Of a stretch of DNA of 27,531 nt, positions 6,717 through 13,593 are shown piece by piece (positions within the stretch are counted from its first letter, which is position 1; the number at the start of each line of letters is the position of its first letter). The stretch lies in contig JAJZGH010000024.1 in NCBI GenBank assembly GCA_021798635.1, positions 1 through 27,531 of the forward strand, given 5' to 3'. The position numbers and the translations under genes are program-made. Source of the stretch: Planctomycetota bacterium. GTDB lineage: Bacteria > Planctomycetota > Phycisphaerae > WQYP01. The notes under the pieces are model-generated. The model was not told the DNA's origin. It saw nothing but the letters and a program-made list of their open reading frames with translations, and made no database searches.

Positions 6717-9692
6717 ATGGCAAATTGTTGGCACCGGTGTCTGACACGTTGTACAGCCTTATCTATTTTATTTTCGGCGGCGTTAGCAAATGGCCAATCT
6801 ATTGGACCGCCTGAGGTTGTCACAACCGCCCTGAAAATCGTAGCTGGAATTCACGGTTCATTTAAAGGGCGCATTAATTATACGCCCAATCGGACCATGC
6901 CCGGCGGCCCCCTGATCGGCAATGGTGATCTGGGTGTGGTCATGGGCGGGCGATATGCAAATCAGCCGATATTTTACTTCGGAAAAACAGATTTTTATGG
7001 TGTACTGCGCGGCCGCATGATGCCGCTGGCGCATCTGGCGTTGAATATTCCCGCGTTGCGCGGCGGGGAAATGTCCCTGCGGGAAAATATCGGGCCTGGC
7101 ACCATCACCGGAACCCTGCGTTCCAGCCATGCCGCGCTGGCAATAAAATCCTGGGTGACCCCCAGGCACAATCTGATGGTGCTGCAAATGCGGAACCTCG
7201 GCGGCCAGAAGTTGACAATTCAATCCACCTTGCTTGATGCGTGGAATACGCCGGGCATTCAAGCGATTCGATTACACGGGAAAGATTTTTCCGCGCTGCA
7301 TGTGGCACCGGATTCGGTGCAGGTGTATCTGGGCAATCGGGTGAAAATGGGGGCTGATTCGCGCGGGCAACAGCCTGTGAATTCCTCTTTTGCGTTTGCC
7401 GGGCGCATCGCGAAGGTCACGTTATTTCGCCGGGCGGAAACCCGTGATGGGTTACCTCCAAAAAGCGCTGTTTTTGCAACTTGGCATCTTCACATACTTC
7501 CTCCACATGCGATTCAGCAGGCGTCGGTCGTGTCATCTCCACATGGCGCAGCCGGCAGTTTTACCGGTTCACAGCGCGGGATGATCCGCCTGGGTGTGTT
7601 GAGAATTCCCCAACGGCAATTTGCCATCTCGGCCTGGGTGGATGTCACAAAACCCAATGAGAACAGCTTTATCTTTACCGCCATGGCCAATCCGTATTGG
7701 CCGCGCCGCTTTCCCTATCATCGCGGGTTCAGCCTGCGACTTAAGGGCGGTTGTTTTGAAGCTAAATTAAATCGCACAGCCGTTACTTCCACTAAGCGCC
7801 TGCCGATCAATCAGTGGGTCCATCTTGCCGCAAGCTATGATGGCCGCGCTCTAACAATTTATATCAATGGCCGCCGCGCCGGCACTACCACAGCTTTTCC
7901 AACTGCCCCCGAAGTCATGGGTGCAGATAAGGGATCCATTCATACGGGCGATAGCCACTTGCCGTTTAATGGCTGCGGCCCCCAAGGCATTGTCATGCAG
8001 CGTGTATTGGGCGCGATTCCCACGCAAAAGCGGGGAACACTTACGTTCACCATTCCTGCCGATAGTGCGGTTGATTTGCTGGTGGCCGCTGTGGATGATC
8101 ATCAAACTGCTGAGTATCAAGCCGCCGCCACGCAACTGATTCAATCCGCTGATGTGCGGGGCCTGTCGCGACTTTACGCCCGGCACACGCGCTGGTGGAA
8201 TAAATTTTGGTCGCGATCCTTCATTGAAATACCGGATAAGCTTCTTGAAAATCAATGGTATGGCTCGCTTTATGTTCTGGCGTGCTGCAGCGAGCCGGGC
8301 GATACGGCACCGGGTTTGTGGGGTAACTTTATTACCTCCCGCATGATGGGCTGGCAGGGGGATTACACGTTGGACTACAACTTTGAAGCGCCCTTCTGGG
8401 CGGCATGTCCGACCAATCACGCTGCGCTTGCGGATAATTACGATTCCATTCTGCTGAACTGGATGCCGCGGGGCCGCGCCATTGCAAAACGGTATGGTCA
8501 GCACGGATTGTACTACTTCACGCAGATGACGCCCGTGCCCGGCTGGAGCGATGATCCATCCCATTTTCTGGGGCAGAAATGCGGTGCGGTTTTCGCGGCT
8601 GTGGACTGCATTCAACGCTGGCGGTACACGCGTAAAGCTGCGTATGCCAAAAAAATCTGGCCCTATCTGACGGGCGTCGCGGATTTCTGGGATCATTATC
8701 TGAAATTGCAGAATGGATTGTATGTAGATGTCAACGATGCTGCCGATGAGGGCTTTCACCGCAATGACGTGAACCCGGCCGTCGATTTGGCTTTTATTCA
8801 TCTGCTGTATCAGAATCTGATTCCCATGAGCCGCCAATTGCATAAAAGCGCGGCCCAACGTCGGCACTGGGCGGATATGCTGGCGCATTTAAGCCCCCTG
8901 CCTGTCGCATCGCCTTCGAAGGTCAATGAAATTTACGTTTCACCGCCCGCGCGCACGCTTACGGATTTATTGGGCACCCGGCGCACCCGCGGCAAGCTGG
9001 TGCTGCGCTTCGCACAAAAGGGCACAGGCTGGGCCAATCGGAACTATGCCTTGCGTTTTGGCCCCCGCAAGCGGGCGGTTGTTACCAGTTCCAGTGCCGG
9101 GATGGATTCACTTCAGGCGGTGTTTCCCGGCTGGCAGATTGGCCTGGAAAGCTCGCCACGCATGTTGAAGGCCGGCCGTGACACCACCGAACTTATGCGA
9201 ATCTGGTACGACGCCAATGATTCTTCCAGCTTTTACCCCGCTGCCGCCGATGTGGGCTATAACCCGGAAAAAATCATGCGTCACCTGCATACATTCGTGC
9301 AGCACAATGCGTTTCCCAACTTCGCATATAACATTCACAACGGCGGTATTGAAAATGAAGCCACTGTGCCCGTAACGCTGTGCGCCATGCTGGTTCAAAG
9401 CTATCAGAAAAACATCCGCCTGTTTCCGGATTGGCCGCAGAATCGTGACGCCCGGTTCGGCAACCTGCTGGCCTGCGGCAATTTTCTTATTTCCAGTGCG
9501 ATGCAATCGGGCCGTGTTGTGTATGTAAAAATTGTCAGCAATGCCGGCCATCCGTTATGGCTAAGCAATCCGTGGCCCGGGCAAAGTGTGCACTATCATA
9601 TCGTCGGCGGCAAGCGCGGCACGTTGACCGGGGCCGTGCTCATGATGGCCACGCATACCGGTGAAATAATCAATCTGCGCGCGGGAGGGTAA
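6717..9692 (+). CDS. Secreted GH95-like glycoside hydrolase with inserted LamG-like domain
   Basis: A 991-residue protein with a signal peptide (about 1-27). The N-terminal beta-sandwich (GGPLIGNGDLGVVMGG) and a long alpha/alpha-barrel (WWNKFWSRSFIEIPD, TLDYNFEAPFWAACPTNHA, HNGGIENEATVPVTLCAMLV, NIRLFPDWP) resemble GH95 fucosidase/galactosidase-type enzymes and DUF5703-like relatives. Between these, about residues 285-395, lies a concanavalin/LamG-like jellyroll (FAISAWVDVTKPNE, INQWVHLAASYDGRALTIYI), probably a carbohydrate-binding insertion. AGGAG lies 7 nt before the ATG. I cannot place the catalytic carboxylates with confidence, so substrate and even activity are open; a role on fucose- or galactose-containing polysaccharide is inferred from the fold. 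The gene is monocistronic. Confidence 0.78.
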   Translation: MANCWHRCLTRCTALSILFSAALANGQSIGPPEVVTTALKIVAGIHGSFKGRINYTPNRTMPGGPLIGNGDLGVVMGGRYANQPIFYFGKTDFYGVLRGRMMPLAHLALNIPALRGGEMSLRENIGPGTITGTLRSSHAALAIKSWVTPRHNLMVLQMRNLGGQKLTIQSTLLDAWNTPGIQAIRLHGKDFSALHVAPDSVQVYLGNRVKMGADSRGQQPVNSSFAFAGRIAKVTLFRRAETRDGLPPKSAVFATWHLHILPPHAIQQASVVSSPHGAAGSFTGSQRGMIRLGVLRIPQRQFAISAWVDVTKPNENSFIFTAMANPYWPRRFPYHRGFSLRLKGGCFEAKLNRTAVTSTKRLPINQWVHLAASYDGRALTIYINGRRAGTTTAFPTAPEVMGADKGSIHTGDSHLPFNGCGPQGIVMQRVLGAIPTQKRGTLTFTIPADSAVDLLVAAVDDHQTAEYQAAATQLIQSADVRGLSRLYARHTRWWNKFWSRSFIEIPDKLLENQWYGSLYVLACCSEPGDTAPGLWGNFITSRMMGWQGDYTLDYNFEAPFWAACPTNHAALADNYDSILLNWMPRGRAIAKRYGQHGLYYFTQMTPVPGWSDDPSHFLGQKCGAVFAAVDCIQRWRYTRKAAYAKKIWPYLTGVADFWDHYLKLQNGLYVDVNDAADEGFHRNDVNPAVDLAFIHLLYQNLIPMSRQLHKSAAQRRHWADMLAHLSPLPVASPSKVNEIYVSPPARTLTDLLGTRRTRGKLVLRFAQKGTGWANRNYALRFGPRKRAVVTSSSAGMDSLQAVFPGWQIGLESSPRMLKAGRDTTELMRIWYDANDSSSFYPAAADVGYNPEKIMRHLHTFVQHNAFPNFAYNIHNGGIENEATVPVTLCAMLVQSYQKNIRLFPDWPQNRDARFGNLLACGNFLISSAMQSGRVVYVKIVSNAGHPLWLSNPWPGQSVHYHIVGGKRGTLTGAVLMMATHTGEIINLRAGG

Positions 9693-9729
9693 CTCCCATG
9701 CCCGAATCTCCGTACCGCCGCACCGAGGA

Positions 9730-9758
9730 TTGACAAATGGTTCAGGACTGTTTGCAAT
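9730..9758 (+). promoter_or_regulatory. Possible promoter of the small membrane protein gene
   Basis: TTGACA (9730-9735) and TGCAAT (9753-9758) are separated by 17 nt. The -35 is perfect and the -10 weak. The next gene starts at 9961, so the leader would be about 195 nt. I see nothing else in 9693-9960. Confidence 0.4.
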
Positions 9759-9960
9759 AGTGGCATTGCCGGATCGACAGTTGCGGATTGTCGCCGGCTC
9801 GCGGGGATATCTGTTACATCCCGCCGATGGTATTCAGGACTTTTTTAATTGGGACTTTCCGGGCCGCCGGTGGAATGGGCGGTGCGTGAGAAGTGGGGGG
9901 TAAGGAAAAAGTGTGGCGCGTTGTGGCGGCACATGGGCTGACTTTAACAGGGAAATTTCT

Positions 9961-10506
9961 ATGGTGCTTTCGGACATTCGGGAAAAAATGAATCAAGGTC
10001 AAAAGCCGTTTGTCATCGGGGCCATTGTGAGTGTCTGTCTGGCCATTGGGTTATTAATTTGGGAGTTCAAGCCCGTCAGTGCCCCGCCTGCGCCGGATCG
10101 TTATTATTTTTACGATACATCCAATGGCACCGTCACGATCGAGCCGTCGACCGCCATTTCGCCGCTGAAGGGTGCCGGCGGTAAAGATACGCTGGTACAG
10201 GCATTTTTCTTCACCTGCAGCGGCTGTGGAGATAAAAAGATCGGCTACCTGCTGAAGTACACCCGCCGTGCCCGGGCGGCAAAAGCCCTCCTTGCCCAGC
10301 CGCCCGGCGGCGCGATGACCGCGCAGCAATCGATGCAATTCAATTCCTCGCTTTCCAAATACCAGGTTGCAGTTGCCATGGGCACCCTGGTGCGTTTGCC
10401 CGCGAAAGGCGCGCGCTGGTATCCCATCGCCGGCCCGGCAGGCTCCCAGATAACCAGCCCTCCCCGCTGCTCCGGAAGCGGGCTGGCCAAAGCCTGCCTG
10501 CCCTGA
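9961..10506 (+). CDS. Single-pass membrane protein with CxxC motif, unknown function
   Basis: The protein (181 residues) has a short cytoplasmic N-terminus, one membrane helix (about 15-38: KPFVIGAIVSVCLAIGLLIW) and an outside domain. That domain begins RYYFYDTSNGTVTIEP and contains a CSGCGDKK motif in a beta-strand context (VQAFFFTCSGCG, then IGYLLKYT). It ends RWYPIAGPAGSQI and a Cys-rich tail (RCSGSG...ACLP). From memory this architecture is common among unnamed planctomycete membrane proteins; I give no function. The ATG at 9961 has AGGGA 7 nt upstream; a GTG-type extension to 9913 lacks one. The CxxC could bind metal or form a disulfide. The coding sequence is followed at once by a repeat and a gene remnant. 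Confidence 0.75.
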   Translation: MVLSDIREKMNQGQKPFVIGAIVSVCLAIGLLIWEFKPVSAPPAPDRYYFYDTSNGTVTIEPSTAISPLKGAGGKDTLVQAFFFTCSGCGDKKIGYLLKYTRRARAAKALLAQPPGGAMTAQQSMQFNSSLSKYQVAVAMGTLVRLPAKGARWYPIAGPAGSQITSPPRCSGSGLAKACLP

Positions 10507-10509
10507 AAA

Positions 10510-10528
10510 AAAGGTGTCAGGTACCTTT
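10510..10528 (+). repeat. Short inverted repeat after the membrane protein gene
   Basis: AAAGGT-GTCAGGT-ACCTTT, a perfect 6-bp stem with a 7-nt loop starting four bases after the stop codon. No T-tract follows beyond the stem itself. It marks the junction to the remnant coding sequence downstream. Confidence 0.5.
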
Positions 10529-10530
10529 AA

Positions 10531-10713
10531 ATTGAAGAAATCCATCCTGAACAACCGCAGCAACTGACGCGAAAGTTCCGCGATTCGATCCGGGATGGCG
10601 TGATGGAGAAGCTCCGCGCCCTGAACTGGCCCTTGCTTAAACAAGCTTCTATCGGAAAAAACAAAACCGGCCGCCCTTTCTATTCGATCAGGCGGCCGGC
10701 TTCAGGAAGGTAG
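10531..10713 (+). pseudogene. Possible gene remnant without start codon
   Basis: The frame is open for 60 codons after an in-frame stop at 10528-10530 and reads IEEIHPEQPQQLTRKFRD then SIRDGVMEKLRALNWPLLK before entering the terminator repeat. The amphipathic, charged composition looks protein-like, but there is no ATG at its beginning and no ribosome binding site. I do not recognise the family. It may be the tail of a gene cut by the insertion or rearrangement that left the inverted repeat at 10510-10528. It could also be chance. Confidence 0.25.
10655..10699 (-). terminator. Terminator-like hairpin downstream of pseudopilin gene 1
   Basis: On the minus strand a perfect 9-bp stem (10691-10699 with 10667-10675, CCGGCCGCC arms) is followed by TTTTGTTTTTT. 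It lies about 140 nt after the pseudopilin stop. The block 10665-10716 recurs almost unchanged at 12113-12164 behind pseudopilin 2. The DNA between 10714 and 10838 shows no other feature. Confidence 0.7.
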
Positions 10714-10838
10714 ATTGGCTATTACAGTCACGTCCTTAGGGGTGTCCACGGTCGGTGTTGGAGAATGCCTCCCCATGGCCATCGCCTGACACACCCTTTA
10801 CGAAATGGGCGTGTTCCTGTAACCGCGCGGGCATCGCC

Positions 10839-11762
10839 TTACTGCGGTTGCTCTTCAGATGCCAGGGTGGCCCGGACCGAGGCAAACTGACTGGCCGAGA
10901 CCTGCCAATTAGGCTGCCAGTGCAGGTTCCATACATCCGCAAGTTGCACGCTCTCGGCGTGACCGTCGGCGAAGACAAAATTAGTGATATTGCCGTGCCG
11001 GTTGGTTATATACCGTGTCATGTAGTCCCACCACACGAAACCGCCGTAGCCGCCGGAAAGGCTGGTTCCCGGGCTGTCCCAGTTATCCGGTCCGCCGTCG
11101 GGCATTACGCCGTCGCCGATCAACGGAGTGTTACTGTTAGGTTGGCCGCCGATTCCAAAAAAATCGCTGGGTGCCCCGCCGGTCCATCCGGCCGGGGCAA
11201 AGTTTGGCGCGCTCTTTCCCGTCATTATCGGTGACGCGGAATAGTTGTACATCCAGTCGTTGAAGGTGTAGCTGCAAAAGAACGTACCGGCACCAAACTC
11301 TCCGGGCGGGTTCAGAAATGCATCAGGCACGCGCCCCGTATTCATTGGGCCTCCGGTGAGATTTTCGCACATCACCGTCGTCCACGGGGTCACCGAATCA
11401 GGAGACGGCTGAAGCCACCCGGCGGTACTGTTAATTGTAGTCATCGGGCACAGGAACACTTTGGGCGTTGCTTCAAATGGTGCAAGGTATTCGAACCAAT
11501 TCCCGGCATTCCAAGACCCCACCTGTCCATTGTTCGTGTTGTCCCAGTTACAGATCATGGTTGAGTATTCCGAGACGTACTCATTATATCCGAGTCCCAG
11601 TTGACGCAGATTAGACTGGCAGAGCGTAACCTTTGCCAGCTTTTGAGCCCTTGCCAACGCCGGCAGCAATAGCGCGATCAGCAGGGCGATGATGGATATA
11701 ACCACCAGCAGCTCAATGAGCGTGAAGCCTTTCGCCTTCCGGTTGTGATTTGTGGCTTTCAT
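10839..11762 (-). CDS. Type IV pseudopilin-like surface protein with H-X9-DG motif (copy 1)
   Basis: A 307-residue protein with a class III prepilin signal: basic leader ending KG, cleavage Gly12|Phe13, then [21 protein letters not shown] globular region of about 260 residues follows, with several Cys. It ends in the H-X9-DG motif characteristic of a large planctomycete/Lentisphaerae family (His256, Asp266-Gly267, context [10 protein letters not shown]). The prepilin peptidase should process it and a type II/IV assembly system display it; neither is in the window. The role of the globular domain is unknown. GGAGGA lies 8 nt before the ATG. It is a paralogue of the gene at 12291-13325, sharing the N-terminus, promoter and terminator block. 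Confidence 0.9.
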   Translation of the reverse strand: MKATNHNRKAKGFTLIELLVVISIIALLIALLLPALARAQKLAKVTLCQSNLRQLGLGYNEYVSEYSTMICNWDNTNNGQVGSWNAGNWFEYLAPFEATPKVFLCPMTTINSTAGWLQPSPDSVTPWTTVMCENLTGGPMNTGRVPDAFLNPPGEFGAGTFFCSYTFNDWMYNYSASPIMTGKSAPNFAPAGWTGGAPSDFFGIGGQPNSNTPLIGDGVMPDGGPDNWDSPGTSLSGGYGGFVWWDYMTRYITNRHGNITNFVFADGHAESVQLADVWNLHWQPNWQVSASQFASVRATLASEEQPQ

Positions 11763-11876
11763 AAATGAGGTCCTCCGAAGAAAAAGTACCTGTTCCTTCT
11801 GTTTTCAACCGCGGGCGACACACCCGCAGTTGCGTAGTTGTAAAATCGTCCACCTCGAGTTATCAAGACCCCACCA

Positions 11877-11948
11877 ATAATAACGATTCAAAAACCCGAC
11901 GCCACTGCGTACAGCGCATAAATTTATGTGTACAGCGCAAAATTAATT
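11877..11948 (-). promoter_or_regulatory. Operator and promoter of pseudopilin 1: two 17-bp direct repeats
   Basis: ACAGCGCATAAATTTAT (11911-11927) is repeated as ACAGCGCAAAATTAATT (11932-11948), starts 21 bp apart. On the minus strand a -10-like TATTAT (11877-11882) lies 28 bp downstream of the repeats, without a good -35. The repeats would sit at about -41 to -78. This is the geometry expected for an AraC/XylR-type activator. The same arrangement occurs upstream of pseudopilin 2. Confidence 0.65.
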
Positions 11949-11955
11949 TCGTCAT

Positions 11956-11974
11956 GCTGGCGACTTAATGGAGT
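11956..11974 (+). other. Relic of the lost divergent regulator start region
   Basis: The words CGACTTAATGGAGTG here match the ribosome-binding region CGCTCAAATGGAGTG in front of the XylR-type gene at 13594. In this copy no ATG or open frame follows. This is best explained as the edge of a duplicated module whose regulator gene was deleted. The stretch 11975-12049 shows nothing else. Confidence 0.4.
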
Positions 11975-12049
11975 GTTGCAGGGTCGCCAAAACAAACGCG
12001 TCTCGTGCCTTTAATTCGAGGAATTCCGCGAAAAACAACCTGGGAGCCT

Positions 12050-12085
12050 GTCCGAGAATGGCCGCAACCCGGCCATTACTCGGAC
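12050..12085. repeat. Long hairpin between the two pseudopilin genes
   Basis: GTCCGAG-AATGGCC (12050-12063) pairs with GGCCATT-A-CTCGGAC (12071-12085): 14 bp with one bulged A and a 7-nt loop. There is no T-tract next to it on either strand, so it is probably a repeat element or transposon-end relic rather than a terminator. Confidence 0.55.
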
Positions 12086-12102
12086 CGGCGCTTGGGCCGT
12101 AG

Positions 12103-12147
12103 AAAAAAACAGAACCGGACGCCCTTTCCATTCGATCAGGCGGACGG
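12103..12147 (-). terminator. Second copy of the pseudopilin terminator block
   Basis: The sequence 12113-12164 matches 10665-10716, including the loop CCATTCGATCAGG and the flank CTTCAGGAAGGTAG. On the minus strand it ends in CTGTTTTTTT. Here both stem arms carry a C-to-A change relative to copy 1 that does not preserve pairing, leaving two 3-bp-plus helices. Its function is therefore doubtful, and the hairpin at 12244-12276 is the likelier terminator. Confidence 0.5.
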
Positions 12148-12243
12148 CTTCAGGAAGGTAGGTTGATGAGAGATAATTGCGATTCCAAGATGGGCGGAAT
12201 TGCCTGCGGGCAATCCCTCATTTTTAACCAGCTAAAAGCCTGA

Positions 12244-12276
12244 TTCCCCACGGGCCAAGGCGCGGCCCGTGGGGAA
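12244..12276 (-). terminator. Hairpin directly after pseudopilin 2
   Basis: A perfect 13-bp stem (12244-12256 with 12264-12276; TTCCCCACGGGCC arm) with a 7-nt loop lies 14 nt after the stop codon. On the minus strand a short TTTT follows after five bases, so it may stop transcription. Confidence 0.6.
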
Positions 12277-12290
12277 GTCAAGTAATTTTA

Positions 12291-13325
12291 TTACTGACCG
12301 CCCGGTGAGGTGGCCAAGAAATCTCCGGTTGGAAGGTTGCTTACCGGTGGCTTCGCCGTGTTGCTTCCGCCGGGAACGCTCGCAGTGTAAGAGAATGTTT
12401 CCGCATGGTCGTCGGCAAACACGCAGTTCACTTGGTGCGTGGTGCCATAACCGTGGCGCCATCGCAGCCAATAAGCGTTCTCCCAATTACCCACGGTCCG
12501 CATTGGGCCCATATCCGGGCCGGGATTGATACCGACGAGGACACTTCCAGTGGGATTGGTGGTAGTTGGTTGGATCGGATCACCGAAGTACGGCAAGGCG
12601 TTGTTCGAGCCATTCCAAAAATAACTGATGCCGTTGTTCTGCAATGTGCCGCCCCAGTTCGTGGGGTGGGTCAGATTACTATTATTGACAGAGTGTTCCC
12701 CGTCCATGAACATGACAACTTGTGATCCGCGGCCACCAATATTGGAGAGCTTGTACCCGTCCGGCTCGCCAGGCCACCCTTGACCGGGTGTCATGCGATA
12801 ACCAGCGGGGAACAATTCCTCATTTGCCTGGTAGTCCCACCGTTGGATTGGCCAGCCCCCCGAGAGCCAACTTGCGGCTGCCGGACAACGGAAGATTGGG
12901 GAGATGAGAACGCCGGAGGGCGGATTGCCCAATGGCCATTGCCAACGATCATACTGAGCCAGAGGGGCATCGGGCTGGGGCTGCAAATACACTTGCAATT
13001 GTGTAATCCAAGTGGAGGTCATCCAGGTTTGGGACCCGCCGATAATGGGGCCGGGAACGCCATTTGTGATCGTCGGCGTTGGGCCGGGGCTGTCGGGCAA
13101 GCCAACTCCCAGTGGTAGCACACCCATGTTTTCATTGGCGTACATTTGGGCGACCAGCCCCAACTGCCGAAGGTTCGATGCGCAGGATACCGTTAATCCT
13201 GCGGCCTTTGCCCGCGCGAGTGCGGGCAGTAACAACGCGATCAGCAATGCGATGATGGATATAACCACCAACAGCTCAATGAGCGTGAAGCCTTTCGCCT
13301 TCCGATGATAATGTGTACTTTTCAT
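12291..13325 (-). CDS. Type IV pseudopilin-like surface protein (copy 2, degenerate H-X9-DG)
   Basis: A 344-residue paralogue of the gene at 10839-11762. The prepilin signal is nearly identical ([20 protein letters not shown], Gly12|Phe13), followed by [22 protein letters not shown]. The globular domain is rich in Pro, Gly, Asn and Trp and largely different from copy 1. Near the end [11 protein letters not shown] corresponds to the H-X9-DG region, but DG is DD and the His is shifted by two residues. GGAGGA lies 8 nt before the ATG. The gene is divergent from the XylR-type regulator with 268 bp between them, which suggests direct control. Its ligand or role is unknown; carbohydrate capture at the cell surface is a guess from context. 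Confidence 0.9.
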   Translation of the reverse strand: MKSTHYHRKAKGFTLIELLVVISIIALLIALLLPALARAKAAGLTVSCASNLRQLGLVAQMYANENMGVLPLGVGLPDSPGPTPTITNGVPGPIIGGSQTWMTSTWITQLQVYLQPQPDAPLAQYDRWQWPLGNPPSGVLISPIFRCPAAASWLSGGWPIQRWDYQANEELFPAGYRMTPGQGWPGEPDGYKLSNIGGRGSQVVMFMDGEHSVNNSNLTHPTNWGGTLQNNGISYFWNGSNNALPYFGDPIQPTTTNPTGSVLVGINPGPDMGPMRTVGNWENAYWLRWRHGYGTTHQVNCVFADDHAETFSYTASVPGGSNTAKPPVSNLPTGDFLATSPGGQ

Positions 13326-13405
13326 ACGTTACGTCCTCCGAATAAAAAAACGAACTGACCCTTCCTGTTTCCAGCCGCAGGCAACACACCCGCGATTGTC
13401 CGCTC

Positions 13406-13444
13406 GTGCTCCGTCAATCCTCATATTCAGGCGTGACAGAGCAC
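13406..13444. repeat. 39-bp hairpin inserted in the leader of pseudopilin 2
   Basis: GTGCTC-C-GTCA (13406-13416) pairs with TGAC-A-GAGCAC (13434-13444): ten pairs and one mismatch. Compared with the homologous leader of pseudopilin 1, copy 2 is about 43 bp longer at exactly this place, so the hairpin is a gain in copy 2 or a loss in copy 1. Confidence 0.55.
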
Positions 13445-13479
13445 CAGTCGTATAATCGGCCATTTCCCTTACTAAGACC

Positions 13480-13559
13480 CCTAATAAATAATCCATACTC
13501 AAAAGCTTGACGCCGATGCGTAAAGCTCATAAATTTATTTCTACAGCGCAAAATCATTT
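13480..13559. promoter_or_regulatory. Divergent operator/promoter of pseudopilin 2 and the XylR-type gene
   Basis: Direct repeats AAAGCTCATAAATTTAT (13522-13538) and ACAGCGCAAAATCATTT (13543-13559) start 21 bp apart, as in the first copy. The AT-rich -10-like region ATTATTTATTAG (minus strand, near 13482-13493) lies downstream for the pseudopilin. The distal repeat ends 34 bp before the regulator's start codon, so the regulator could also control itself. Confidence 0.65.
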
Positions 13560-13593
13560 TCGGTAATCGGGCGCTCAAATGGAGTGACATATT

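Noticed and set aside
7851..8888. 345-codon minus-strand open frame
   Set aside because: It is antisense to the GH95-like gene, has no domain pattern, and arises from the GC-biased third codon positions of the real gene.
10054..10644. 196-codon minus-strand open frame
   Set aside because: Antisense to the membrane protein gene, which has a clear membrane helix, ribosome binding site and start.
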